64,000 nt of DNA, taken from NCBI GenBank assembly GCA_023415715.1, contig JAEZJP010000020.1, forward strand, positions 1 to 64,000. The letters run 5' to 3'. A program made the position numbers and the translations under genes. This stretch comes from Bacillota bacterium. GTDB lineage: Bacteria > Bacillota > Clostridia > Christensenellales > Aristaeellaceae. Numbering within the stretch: the first letter of the stretch is position 1; every line of letters begins with the position of its first letter. The notes beneath the pieces are model-generated. The model had not been told where the DNA came from. It saw nothing but the letters and a program-made list of their open reading frames with translations, and searched no databases. Of the stretch, positions 1 through 8,272 are shown piece after piece.

Positions 1-1259
1 GTATAATACTCATCTGCCGGGTTTTTGAAGATGCGCCAGTATCCCGGCTCATTCCCGTAACCCTTTTGCGCCAGGGGCGGGTTGATCTCAAAGCCCTCTG
101 CACCGCCCAGTTTGCAGCTTTGCGCAAAGCGTTGAACATATTCCGGATCGCCCCACAAAAGCAGCCTGGGAGACCCCAGCGACCACACCTGCCACATGAA
201 GCGATAAGGCATGGGTTTTTCCAGCAGGTTTCCGTAGCTGTAGCCGGGCTCGATTTTGCAGGGCTGGTAAGGTGCGCCCAGGAATTCCGCCCAGTATTTC
301 ATGGACGTGCGCAGGTTCGGGCACATGCTCTTGACCGTCTCGGTGGTTTCGGGCAGTGCAAGCCAGCCGCGGTAGTCCATCAATTTGCCAGTCTCCGCCA
401 CAGCCTTGAAGATGGTGTTCTTGAAGAATTCCGTCTGCCTTTCCGAAGTGATGCTGGATTCCTCATTGACGCGGACCTGTATGCCATCGATGCACGGGAA
501 CTCCGTGAGCATCGCTTTTGCCCCGCGGTATACGTAGTCCTCCAGTATGTCCTCCGTAACGCCCGGGACGGCGTTTGCCTGTGGCGGCCGCCAGTCGCCC
601 TGCCCGCCCCGCCAGGGATACACTTCCCAAATGCCCAAGATAAAGGTGATCCCGCGGTCATGGGCAAGCTCCGTAATAAAGGCCATCATCTCCCGGTTCC
701 TGTCGATCATCTCGCCTGGAATGTCGATGGGCCGAGCGTCGGGGTATTTTTCATCCCGCGTGAAATAGGCGAACACCGGCGCCATATAGCCGGTTTGATG
801 GGAATAGACATAGTTGAAGGAATTGATGCGGTTCCTGGCCAGCATATTGAAGTATTCCGTCCAGTAGGCCTTTGAATAAAAGCGTTCGCTCTCCAAGTCC
901 CTGTTGTGGGGCAGTTCATAAATGCCTCTGGTTTTCAGGTAAGGCTCCTCCTGGATGCTTCTTGCCGGCTGGCCGCTTTCCAGCATCTCTGCCAAGGCGA
1001 AGCAGCCGTACATTAACCCCGTATCGTCGAATCCTGCAATATATACACAACCTTCGCAGACGCCGATGCCGAAGGCTTCTCCCGTCCTGGCACACCGGAC
1101 ATCGCCCCGGGCCAATGCCTTGGAAATATGATCGCTGTCCAGTTTGCCCAGATAGATGGGGCTATTGAAGCCCGTTTGGTTGACCGTTTTGAGCAATTCC
1201 TGTGCGCCGTGCCGTGCGGGCGCGCCGATGCTGCCGCAGCAAGTCATCTGAACCATCAT
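1..1259 (-). CDS. glycoside hydrolase, alpha-glucuronidase/GH20-like architecture (3' end beyond window)
   Basis: About 419 codons are present; the C-terminus lies off the left edge. The start at 1259 is an ATG-ATG pair behind GAGGTGG. Residues about 1-100 resemble the zincin-like N-terminal domain that precedes the catalytic barrel in GH67, GH20 and GH84 enzymes, including a YIAGFDDTGLMYGCFALAE-type segment. A barrel-like part follows, rich in aromatic residues and starting near KTRGIYELP. There is no signal peptide, so it is probably a cytoplasmic enzyme acting on oligosaccharides brought in by the transporter encoded just upstream (22 bp gap to the permease stop). Substrate and exact family are not resolved; a uronic-acid or hexosamine glycoside is my inference. 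Confidence 0.6.
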   Translation of the reverse strand, partial: MMVQMTCCGSIGAPARHGAQELLKTVNQTGFNSPIYLGKLDSDHISKALARGDVRCARTGEAFGIGVCEGCVYIAGFDDTGLMYGCFALAEMLESGQPARSIQEEPYLKTRGIYELPHNRDLESERFYSKAYWTEYFNMLARNRINSFNYVYSHQTGYMAPVFAYFTRDEKYPDARPIDIPGEMIDRNREMMAFITELAHDRGITFILGIWEVYPWRGGQGDWRPPQANAVPGVTEDILEDYVYRGAKAMLTEFPCIDGIQVRVNEESSITSERQTEFFKNTIFKAVAETGKLMDYRGWLALPETTETVKSMCPNLRTSMKYWAEFLGAPYQPCKIEPGYSYGNLLEKPMPYRFMWQVWSLGSPRLLLWGDPEYVQRFAQSCKLGGAEGFEINPPLAQKGYGNEPGYWRIFKNPADEYY

Positions 1260-1280
1260 TCAGCCACCTCTTTTATAAAT

Positions 1281-2102
1281 TTAGCCCTTCAGACCACCGG
1301 CGGTGATACCCGCAATGAATGTCCGTTGGAACAGGAAATACAAAACCAATACCGGCAGTATGCTGATCATGGCCGCAGCGAACACAAAGCCGTAATTGTT
1401 CGCGCCCGGCATGCCCGTAAAGCTTGACACCGCCAGTGGGATCGTCCACTTGTCGGAATCGGTCAATATGAACAGGGACAGGTTGAACTCATTCCACGCG
1501 CCGATCACTTTGAAGATCGCCAGCGCCACGACGCCGCTCCTGGCCAGCGGAAGGTATACGTGCAGGAACGTTTGAAACGGTCCAGCGCCGTCTATCCTTG
1601 CGCTTTCCCCGAAGGAATCCGGAATGTCCTTGAAAAAGTTGCGCATCAGGAAAATGCCAAATGCCATGCCGGTGCCCAGCATCGCGGCGATCACGCCGTA
1701 AAGGCTGTTATGCAAGCCCAGGCTTTTTACCTGCAGCGTGATGGACAGAAGGTTGGATTCACCGGGAATAAACAGCCCCAGCATAAACAGGTACAGGAGC
1801 CACGTGTATTTTTTGAGCTTGAGCTTGGCAAAGGAATAACCCGCGCATGTATCCAGGACAATGCCCAGCAGCGGCGCAAGCACCGTGACGACCAGTGAGT
1901 TGGCGAAATATACTCCCAGCCTGGCACGGCGCCATGCTTCCGGATAGTTGATAAACCGCCAGTTGGGCGGCAGAATCGTGCCGGAATAAATCTCCACGGT
2001 ATTCTTCAGGCTGCTCAAAAGCACCCAGATAAACGGGCCGACAGCCAGCAGGGAAAACAGGATCAAAACCGCGTACAGAGGCCAATTTCTGCTTTCTTTC
2101 AT
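1281..2102 (-). CDS. CUT1 sugar ABC transporter permease, MalG type
   Basis: A 273-residue inner-membrane permease with about six membrane segments. The cytoplasmic EAA loop, which contacts the ATPase, is seen as ESARIDGAGPFQTF, and the C-terminus ends in the usual ITAGGLKG of MalG-type subunits. The ATG at 2102 overlaps the stop of the preceding permease by four bases (ATGA), so translation is coupled. The frame stays open further upstream, but those codons lie within the other permease gene and are a shadow. It pairs with the 2099-3019 product. No ATPase is encoded in the operon; a shared MsmK/UgpC-type ATPase elsewhere is the usual solution for such importers. Confidence 0.93.
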   Translation of the reverse strand: MKESRNWPLYAVLILFSLLAVGPFIWVLLSSLKNTVEIYSGTILPPNWRFINYPEAWRRARLGVYFANSLVVTVLAPLLGIVLDTCAGYSFAKLKLKKYTWLLYLFMLGLFIPGESNLLSITLQVKSLGLHNSLYGVIAAMLGTGMAFGIFLMRNFFKDIPDSFGESARIDGAGPFQTFLHVYLPLARSGVVALAIFKVIGAWNEFNLSLFILTDSDKWTIPLAVSSFTGMPGANNYGFVFAAAMISILPVLVLYFLFQRTFIAGITAGGLKG

Positions 2103-3019
2103 ACGCTCATCCCCCCCTGGTCCTGATGGCGGTCGCGGAAGTAGTTGAACAGCCGCGTCAAAAAGATGATCATTACGCCAAGCGTAATGCCGCTTACCAT
2201 GGACTGGCCGAAGTTGTTCTCCCTGAATGCCTTCACATAACCGTACAGCGACAGCAGGAAGGAGGAGGTGCCCGGACCGCCCTGGGTCATGACCCATACT
2301 GTGGAGAAGCCCTTGAGCCCATTGATGATGCCCATACTGAAAACGAAAGAAAACACGTTGCGCAATCCGGGGATGGTGATGTACAGGAACTGCTTGAATT
2401 TGTTCGCACCGTCCAGATTGGAGGCTTCGTACAGGTCCGTATCTATGTTTTGAAGCCCTGCCAGGAACAGCGTCATATAGTAGCCATAAGCCTGCCAGGA
2501 ACTGGCAAAGGAAATCGCAAATATGGTGATGCCGGGATCGCCCAGCCAAGTCCGCTTCAAGGCGGACAGTCCTACCGCTTTGAGCATGCTGTTGAGCAGG
2601 CCCATCTGCGGGTTGTAAATAAGCGTCCAAACCACGCCGCTGACCGACAAGGCAATGATGTTGGGAACGAACAAAACGTTACGGAACAGGGATTTGCATC
2701 TTCCTATGCGGGAGATGAAATACGCCAGAACAAACCCGAAGCAGCATGCAAATATCAGGTGCATGCCGGCCCAGATGAAGTTGTTGAGAATCGACTGATG
2801 AAACCGCGGGTCCGAAAACACGTTTTTATAGTTATCAACTCCTACGAATTGCATCACAGGGTTGACGCCGTCCCACTTATAAAAACTGATCAGTACCGTT
2901 CTCACCGTCGGGATCAGCACAAAATAGATCAAAAGAACAAGCGACGGCAATACAAACAATATGGATACCAAATATTCCTTGGCGGCGGCCTTTCGCGACG
3001 GGTTCATGAGCTGGTGCAT
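2099..3019 (-). CDS. CUT1 sugar ABC transporter permease, MalF/UgpA type
   Basis: A 306-residue membrane protein with six predicted helices and an EAA-type loop (EASNLDGANKFKQF). The start at 3019 is chosen because GGAGGGGTG lies five bases upstream; a longer reading from 3100 would begin inside the hairpin that follows the binding-protein gene. It is the second gene of the operon, following the binding protein after an 81-bp gap and overlapping the next permease by four bases. It forms the heterodimeric pore for an oligosaccharide with the 1281-2102 product. Confidence 0.93.
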   Translation of the reverse strand: MHQLMNPSRKAAAKEYLVSILFVLPSLVLLIYFVLIPTVRTVLISFYKWDGVNPVMQFVGVDNYKNVFSDPRFHQSILNNFIWAGMHLIFACCFGFVLAYFISRIGRCKSLFRNVLFVPNIIALSVSGVVWTLIYNPQMGLLNSMLKAVGLSALKRTWLGDPGITIFAISFASSWQAYGYYMTLFLAGLQNIDTDLYEASNLDGANKFKQFLYITIPGLRNVFSFVFSMGIINGLKGFSTVWVMTQGGPGTSSFLLSLYGYVKAFRENNFGQSMVSGITLGVMIIFLTRLFNYFRDRHQDQGGMSV

Positions 3020-3053
3020 GGATTCACCCCTCCGACGGAAATGTTCTTTCAAA

Positions 3054-3081
3054 ATGGCGGAGGCCAAATGGCCTCCGCCAT
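3054..3081 (-). other. strong hairpin between binding-protein and permease genes
   Basis: A perfect 12-bp stem (ATGGCGGAGGCC and its complement) with a 4-base loop begins 20 bases after the binding-protein stop and ends 34 bases before the permease start. No long T tract follows, so full termination is unlikely. Such a stem would block 3' exonucleases and keep binding-protein mRNA in excess over permease mRNA. Confidence 0.75.
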
Positions 3082-3100
3082 AATCGCACCGGGTGAACAC

Positions 3101-4366
3101 TTACTTCGAGGCGAGATATTCTTCCTTTGCCTTTTGCAACTCCGCAGCAATTTGCTCAGGCGTCTTCGTTTTGGTGAAAAGCTCCTGGTTCGTGGCGTAG
3201 TAAACGGTCTTCAAATTGCCGGGAAGGTAAACGCTGGGGTTAAAGCCCACACCGTTTTGCAGCTGGGTGAATGCATTGTTGACAACGGGGTTGAGCTTCA
3301 GCACAGACAGGTCATCAACCTTGATCGCGCCTATGCCATACTTCCACGCGGACATGCCGCCCAGGCAGATCTGATAATCCAGGGAAGCCACATAATCCAT
3401 AAAGCGCAGCGCGTACTCCATCTTCTGTGTGTTCTTGTTCACAACCCAGCTATGGGCCATGCCTGCTGTGGGGATCGCCTCGTCACCGCGCAGGCTGGGG
3501 AAGGGGAAGGAGGAGACTTGGTTGATGTCCAGGGTGCCGTCGTCAAAGAACGCCTGCAGATTCCCCTGGCCGGAGAAGACCATGGCAGCCTGCTGCACCG
3601 CAAAGCAGGTGAAAGCCTCTTCGCCGCCGATAGCAACTACGTCGCTGTTGATGTAGCCGTTGTCATAGAAGCTCAGGAACTTGCTCTGCGCTTCCTGGAA
3701 GGGGGCCTCGGTGAACTTCGTGTCGCCGTAGATCAAGCCGGATACGAATTCCTTTCCGGCAACCGACTGGAAGAAGTTGCCCATGGCCCAGCCAAGCTGA
3801 TAGTTATCCCGGCCGCCGATGACCAGGGGTGTGATGCCACTGTCCTTCAGAGCCGCGCAGATTTTCTCAAAATCCTCAAAAGTCTTGGGGGGTGTCAATC
3901 CCAGCTTCTCGAAGACCGGCACATGGTAGTACACGGAGAATACGTCCATGCCGTTGCAGATCTCCCAGATCTTATCATCGTTCTTCTTCATGATGTCGAT
4001 GATGGACGGGTTGATTGTCTGGTCCCAGCCGCGGGAAGCATAGTACGGCGTAAGATCTTCCAGCAGGCCTGCCTTCGCCAGCGGCAGCACGCGGCCGGGA
4101 CCTGAATTAACCATCAAGACATCGGGCGCGTCCTCACCGGTAAGCATGGCGGTTGTGGCGCCGGTATCAATTCCCTGGCCAAGCTTGCGAACGATTTTGA
4201 TGTCCGGATTCAAGCGCTCGAAATCGGCAATCACGGTATCATAGAAATCGTCGTTATAGGTGAGCACCTGTAATTCTGTGACCGTTTTCTCCGCCAAAGC
4301 CGCAGGTATGAACGTCAGGAGCATACAGATGCACAGGACAAATGCCAGAAGACGGTTTCGTTTCAT
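3101..4366 (-). CDS. extracellular sugar-binding lipoprotein-like protein (CUT1 SBP)
   Basis: A 421-residue extracellular solute-binding protein, family 1. Residues 1-26 are a signal peptide (MKRN, hydrophobic core, then AALA-E); no lipobox cysteine is at the expected place. The mature part has the usual SBP layout, including a GEDAPDVLMVNSGPGR segment near residue 80 and a tryptophan/tyrosine-rich C-terminal lobe. GGGGAGGAACA precedes the ATG at 4366. It is the first gene of the operon and is read from the promoter at 4465-4493. The ligand is unknown; the glycoside hydrolase three genes downstream suggests an oligosaccharide. Confidence 0.93.
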   Translation of the reverse strand: MKRNRLLAFVLCICMLLTFIPAALAEKTVTELQVLTYNDDFYDTVIADFERLNPDIKIVRKLGQGIDTGATTAMLTGEDAPDVLMVNSGPGRVLPLAKAGLLEDLTPYYASRGWDQTINPSIIDIMKKNDDKIWEICNGMDVFSVYYHVPVFEKLGLTPPKTFEDFEKICAALKDSGITPLVIGGRDNYQLGWAMGNFFQSVAGKEFVSGLIYGDTKFTEAPFQEAQSKFLSFYDNGYINSDVVAIGGEEAFTCFAVQQAAMVFSGQGNLQAFFDDGTLDINQVSSFPFPSLRGDEAIPTAGMAHSWVVNKNTQKMEYALRFMDYVASLDYQICLGGMSAWKYGIGAIKVDDLSVLKLNPVVNNAFTQLQNGVGFNPSVYLPGNLKTVYYATNQELFTKTKTPEQIAAELQKAKEEYLASK

Positions 4367-4464
4367 GATTGTTCCTCCCCAAAGTTATTATTCTAAAGGC
4401 ACCCGGCCTTCAGTTTCTGTTTTGCCGCACACATTCAAAAACGGGTCGCAACACTTTTGTTTAT

Positions 4465-4493
4465 ATTGTATGCTGACTCCTTTTGCGGGTCAA
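4465..4493 (-). promoter_or_regulatory. sigma-A promoter of the first CUT1 operon
   Basis: On the minus strand TTGACC (4493-4488) is separated by exactly 17 bases from TACAAT (4470-4465), about 100 bp upstream of the binding-protein start. Both boxes are one mismatch from consensus. Confidence 0.8.
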
Positions 4494-4738
4494 CAATCAG
4501 TTTGCGTATTTTTTTGCAAAGCGGTGCGTATCTTGCCTGGTGAGGGCTTTCTTTTATGCCTTTGGGCTGAAAATTGTCAGGTTTTTTTCATAGTATTCTA
4601 TTAAGATGATGATATCCATCGAAGCGCAAGATGGATGAATAGTTAGGATTCCATGCGATGCGGCGTTCAGCGGGCAGGCAAAAAATCAGCCTTATTCTGT
4701 GAGATTTTCTGGTTATCGGTCTTTTTTCGCCTCCGGTT

Positions 4739-4754
4739 TGACGTAATTACATCA
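4739..4754. promoter_or_regulatory. candidate operator for the LacI-family regulator
   Basis: TGACGTAATTACATCA is a 16-bp palindrome with one mismatched pair. It sits nine bases upstream of the regulator's -35 box, in the gap between the divergent regulator and importer operon. A looser dyad (ATCCATC, 9 bases, GATGGAT) lies at 4614-4636. LacI-family proteins bind even-length palindromes of this size, but the assignment is by position only. The rest of the 4367-4816 gap shows nothing further. Confidence 0.4.
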
Positions 4755-4763
4755 TTAGTCTGA

Positions 4764-4792
4764 TTGACTTGCATCATAATCACTGCTATGAT
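4764..4792 (+). promoter_or_regulatory. sigma-A promoter of the LacI-family regulator gene
   Basis: TTGACT at 4764-4769 and TATGAT at 4787-4792 are spaced by 17 bases; the -10 box ends 24 bases before the chosen start codon. Confidence 0.82.
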
Positions 4793-4816
4793 AAGAAAAA
4801 AATGACGGAGGAAGAT

Positions 4817-5818
4817 ATGGCACGCGTTACCACATACGACATTGCATTGGCCTGCGGCGTATCGCAAGCCACCGTTGACCGCGCTTTAAACAACCGCAGC
4901 AACATCAAAAAAGAGACACGGGACCAAATTATACGGACGGCAGCCGAAATGAACTACAGGCCGTCCAGCTTGCCCACCTACCTGAAAACAGGAAAAACGC
5001 AAACCATCGGCATCATCGTACCTAAGGCCGTCCCTTTTTATACGGAGCTGCTGGGCGCTGTCACCAAAGCGGCCAAAATGCGCAACTATCATGCAATGAT
5101 CTCTTTTTCCGAGTTCAATTATGTTCTGGAAGGAGAATACCTTTCGGAGTACCTAAAAACAAACGTGGACGGTATCATCGTTTTTCCCGTCACGGATGAC
5201 GGCTCGGAAATCAAGAAGATCATCCAGGCGGGAGTGCCGGTGGTTACGCTGATACGCAAAATCAAGAATTACAATTTGGATTTTGTATCCGTCAACTATG
5301 CCAAAGCTGCAGAAAAGGCCATCCAATACCTGATCGATATGGGGCACAGGGAGATCGGATACTTTACCATTTGGGACAAGAGCTCCAATCTTTATACCTA
5401 TAACGAACGCTTGAGGGGTATAGAAATCGCGATGAAGAGGAACGGCCTTTTCATCAACCCCAAGCACATCATCTGTGATACGGACGATTACCAGCTTGTC
5501 CATGCGCTGGCACTCAAGAAAGAGCTACCCACGGCTCTTCTGTGCTTTAACGATTTGAACGCCATAGGTCTTATCAGCTTTTTGAATTCCCTCGATTTGA
5601 AAGTGCCTGGTGATATTTCCCTGATCAGCTTTGATAATATCGATATGCTGCGCTACTTCAACCCCGGGATCACTTCCATTTCGTACCCTTATGACGACAT
5701 TGCGGAAACCGCTATCCATTTGCTGCTGGACCGAATCGAAAATCCGTCCGACGAGGCTACAATCTATCTATTGGAGACTCAAATGGTCCGCCGGAACAGC
5801 TGCAGAAGGATGGATTGA
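4817..5818 (+). CDS. LacI-family transcriptional regulator
   Basis: A 333-residue regulator. Residues 1-55 form the LacI helix-turn-helix and hinge (TTYDIALACGVSQATVDRAL), followed by a periplasmic-binding-like sugar sensor (IGIIVPKAVPFYTELL onward). The start at 4817 follows CGGAGGAAG; the frame is open for 16 more codons upstream, but these overlap the promoter -10 box. The recognition helix reads SQATVDRALNN rather than the common SxxTVSRVLN, so its operator is probably not a standard one. The gene diverges from the 4366-1 importer operon and most likely controls it in response to its sugar. Confidence 0.9.
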   Translation: MARVTTYDIALACGVSQATVDRALNNRSNIKKETRDQIIRTAAEMNYRPSSLPTYLKTGKTQTIGIIVPKAVPFYTELLGAVTKAAKMRNYHAMISFSEFNYVLEGEYLSEYLKTNVDGIIVFPVTDDGSEIKKIIQAGVPVVTLIRKIKNYNLDFVSVNYAKAAEKAIQYLIDMGHREIGYFTIWDKSSNLYTYNERLRGIEIAMKRNGLFINPKHIICDTDDYQLVHALALKKELPTALLCFNDLNAIGLISFLNSLDLKVPGDISLISFDNIDMLRYFNPGITSISYPYDDIAETAIHLLLDRIENPSDEATIYLLETQMVRRNSCRRMD

Positions 5819-5988
5819 GCAGGAAGGCCCTATCTTGTACCGCAAGCGGGAATCAACTGTCTGTGGCATGCATCTCCCTGTACTTGCCTTTGCATAGGTT
5901 AGATGAGATTTTTTTCCTTCCGCACAAGGGAAAATGACCGAAGTATGGAAATACTTCATATTGCCAATAAGCGTTAAGGAGGAGCCGT

Positions 5989-6933
5989 ATGCGCCCCGTA
6001 TTATATGTGGTGGTTCCCTGTTACAACGAGCAGGAAGTGTTGCCCGAAACATCCAAGCGTTTGAAGGCCAAGATGACGGCCTTGATAGAATCCGGCCGAA
6101 TCGATGAAAAGAGCCGTGTGATGCTGGTGAACGACGGGTCCAAAGACCGCACCTGGGCCATGATCGAGGAACTGCATGAAAACGATCCGTTGTTTGCGGG
6201 GGTGAAGCTGTCGCGGAACCGCGGCCACCAAAATGCGCTGCTGGCGGGGCTAATGACCGCCAAGGAGGATGCGGACGTCACCATCTCCATGGATGCCGAT
6301 TTGCAGGACGACATTGATGCCATAGACAGGTTCCTGGACGAGTTTGAAAAGGGCAGCGATGTGGTGTACGGCGTGCGCAGTGAGAGAAAGGCCGATACCG
6401 CGTTCAAGCGCATGACCGCCGAGGGGTTTTACAAGCTTATGAAGGCACTGGGTGTGGACATTGTGTTCAACCATGCCGACTACCGGCTGCTCAGCCGTAG
6501 GGCGCTGGAGGGGCTTGCCGAGTATCGGGAAGTGAACCTTTTTTTGCGGGGCATGGTGCCGCTTGTGGGCTTTAAGAACAGCACGGTGATGTACGAGCGT
6601 CATGAACGGTTTGCCGGGGAAAGCAAATACCCCTTGAAAAAGATGCTGGCTTTTGCCTTTGACGGCATCACGTCGCTTAGCATCAAGCCAATCCGGCTGA
6701 TCCTGGGGCTCGGGGTTATCATCTTTCTGCTGAGCCTGGTCATGCTTTTGTACGCTCTGATTTCGAAGTGGTCAGGTCATGCCGATACGGGCTGGACAAG
6801 CATTCTGGCTTCCATTTGGATGATCGGCGGGATACAGCTTCTGTGCCTTGGCGTGATCGGAGAGTATATTGGGAAAATATACAGTGAAACAAAGCAGCGG
6901 CCAAGATATATCATCGAGAAGATTCTGAAATAA
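5989..6933 (+). CDS. GT2 glycosyltransferase, GtrB/dolichyl-phosphate-sugar synthase type
   Basis: A 314-residue enzyme. The N-terminal GT-A domain has the family-2 entry VVVPCYNEQEVLPE, the VNDGSKDRT motif and the metal-binding DADLQDD motif near residue 105. Two membrane helices follow at about residues 235-260 and 270-295, then a basic C-terminal tail. This layout is that of polyprenyl-phosphate glucosyl- or mannosyltransferases (GtrB, ArnC, YkcC), which move a sugar from a nucleotide donor to undecaprenyl phosphate at the inner face of the membrane. AAGGAGGAG precedes the start. It is followed by a strong hairpin. Confidence 0.87.
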   Translation: MRPVLYVVVPCYNEQEVLPETSKRLKAKMTALIESGRIDEKSRVMLVNDGSKDRTWAMIEELHENDPLFAGVKLSRNRGHQNALLAGLMTAKEDADVTISMDADLQDDIDAIDRFLDEFEKGSDVVYGVRSERKADTAFKRMTAEGFYKLMKALGVDIVFNHADYRLLSRRALEGLAEYREVNLFLRGMVPLVGFKNSTVMYERHERFAGESKYPLKKMLAFAFDGITSLSIKPIRLILGLGVIIFLLSLVMLLYALISKWSGHADTGWTSILASIWMIGGIQLLCLGVIGEYIGKIYSETKQRPRYIIEKILK

Positions 6934-6968
6934 GATTTTATCAAATTAGAAGTTTTTGAGGGTGAGGT

Positions 6969-7006
6969 GCGGGGCGGGGAATTTTTTCATAAATTCCCCG
7001 CCCCGC
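6969..7006 (+). terminator. 16-bp perfect hairpin after the GT2 gene
   Basis: GCGGGGCGGGGAATTT pairs perfectly with 6991-7006 around a 6-base loop, 36 bases after the stop codon. The stem is very stable, but only a short mixed pyrimidine tract follows, so it could stop transcription or only protect the 3' end. Confidence 0.6.
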
Positions 7007-7031
7007 CTATTCTCGTTTTCCACCCGGTACG

Positions 7032-7061
7032 TTGCCTTTTGCGCACAAAGCGTGTTATAAT
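7032..7061 (+). promoter_or_regulatory. promoter with extended -10 for the second GT2 gene
   Basis: TTGCCT at 7032-7037 and TATAAT at 7056-7061 are 18 bases apart, and TGT directly precedes the -10 box, giving an extended -10 element. The start codon is 24 bases downstream. Confidence 0.7.
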
Positions 7062-7085
7062 GACAAAAAACGCAAGGATGTCCGC

Positions 7086-8012
7086 ATGATCGACATTTTG
7101 CTGGCTACCTATAATGGCGGCCGTTTTTTGAGGGAGCAATTGGATTCCCTGCTGCGCCAGACGGAGCAGGATTTTAGAGTACTTACTCAGGACGATGGTT
7201 CAAAGGACGAAACACCTGGAATCCTGAAGGAATATGCAGATGCACATCCTGGCAAGATCAGGCTTGTGTTAGGTTTTGCTCACGAAAAAAGCCCGAAAGG
7301 TAATTTCATGAGTTTGCTTAGCGAAAGCACTTCGGAATATGTAATGTTCAGCGACCAGGACGATGTGTGGGATGATGACAAAATTGCGCTTACACTGCTT
7401 ACCATGCGGGAAGGGGAAAAAAAGTACGGCGCTGCCTGCCCGCTGCTTGTTCATACCGACCTGCGCGTGTCGGATGTGGAACTAAAGTCCATAGCACCTT
7501 CATTCTGGCGCTATCAAAAGCTGGACGTGAATCCTAAGCTTTCGCGGGTTTTAGCCCAGAACAGCATCACCGGCTGCACCATGATGATCAACCGGGCGCT
7601 GGCAAAGCTGATGATAAAGGCTCCGGCGGAAGATATGCTGATGCACGACTGGTGGGCGGCCCTATGTGCCGCATCCATGGGTCATATCCTGGCGGTGGAC
7701 AAGCCTACCATCAGCTATCGTCAGCACGGCAAAAACCAGCTGGGCGCCACGGGAGTCGATGTTGTGCGGGATGTGAAAAAAGCGGCCGGCAATGAAGCGG
7801 CAATGAAGAGGAGGCTTTCGGATACATTCCGCCAGGCGGAATCTTTTCTGAACTGCTACAAAGATGTTTTACCTGCCGATGTTGTAGAAACCATTCGCCG
7901 TTATGCTGTGCTACCCCAAAAGGGAAAGGCTGGCAGGACATATAGCCTTATCCGATACGGCCATTTGAAAAAAGGCTTTTTCCGCTGCCTGGGGCAGCTG
8001 TACTACTGCTGA
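7086..8012 (+). CDS. GT2 glycosyltransferase, rhamnosyltransferase-like
   Basis: A 308-residue cytoplasmic family-2 glycosyltransferase. It has the opening DILLATYNGGRFLREQLDSL, the QDDGSKDET motif and the metal-binding MFSDQDDVWDDDK segment near residue 95 typical of WcaA/RfbF-like enzymes that add deoxyhexose or hexose to surface polysaccharide. The start at 7086 is taken because it begins the conserved domain and has AAGGATG upstream; 18 further upstream codons overlap the promoter. No membrane helix is present. Donor and acceptor are unknown. Confidence 0.85.
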   Translation: MIDILLATYNGGRFLREQLDSLLRQTEQDFRVLTQDDGSKDETPGILKEYADAHPGKIRLVLGFAHEKSPKGNFMSLLSESTSEYVMFSDQDDVWDDDKIALTLLTMREGEKKYGAACPLLVHTDLRVSDVELKSIAPSFWRYQKLDVNPKLSRVLAQNSITGCTMMINRALAKLMIKAPAEDMLMHDWWAALCAASMGHILAVDKPTISYRQHGKNQLGATGVDVVRDVKKAAGNEAAMKRRLSDTFRQAESFLNCYKDVLPADVVETIRRYAVLPQKGKAGRTYSLIRYGHLKKGFFRCLGQLYYC

Positions 8013-8053
8013 GGGGCTGTTGTGCTTGTTGTATAATGGCTTAAACATACAAG

Positions 8054-8231
8054 AAGATGGCCGCCGAAGGTTTCCAAAGGCTCCGAAACCTCGACCCCGC
8101 ATGTGGCGGAAATGGACGGGGTGGAGGAGGCTTGCGAAAAGGAGCAGTGCAAGCGGCAGCGAAGCGATGCGACTATTGAGCGAGCTGGACCGACCGGAAA
8201 GCCCTTTGGTCGCGTCCGCAGACGCGAAATC
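8054..8231 (+). repeat. dispersed 175-bp repeat, family A, copy 1
   Basis: The stretch from GCCGAAGGTTTCC to CGCGAAAT matches the reverse strand of 16992-17168 almost base for base, with differences concentrated in a short variable patch. It ends in a hairpin CGCGTC-CGCA-GACGCG. A reading frame crosses both copies (the MRLLSELDRPE segment is identical), but no ribosome site is seen, and a structured DNA or RNA element fits better than a gene. It lies between a glycosyltransferase gene and the thymidine kinase gene. Confidence 0.8.
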
Positions 8232-8272
8232 TATGCAAATTAGGTACTAATCAATCGCAAAGGGTGAAGAAC

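Noticed and set aside
66..875. Plus-strand frame opposite the left-edge glycoside hydrolase
   Set aside because: The minus-strand frame is open for the full 1259 bases, begins with a good ribosome site and has family features; the plus-strand frame is a shadow.
1281..2630. 449-codon version of the MalG-type permease
   Set aside because: The first 176 codons are an out-of-frame reading of the upstream permease gene; the ATGA overlap and domain boundary place the start at 2102.
2126..4105. 659-codon open frame on the plus strand opposite the first CUT1 operon
   Set aside because: It lies antisense to genes with clear family motifs, has no ribosome site or recognisable domain, and its composition is that expected of a reverse-frame shadow.
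8020..8250. Small open frame in repeat family A, partly conserved in both copies
   Set aside because: Conservation is as high in non-coding positions and the hairpin covaries; there is no ribosome site, so a structured repeat explains it better.
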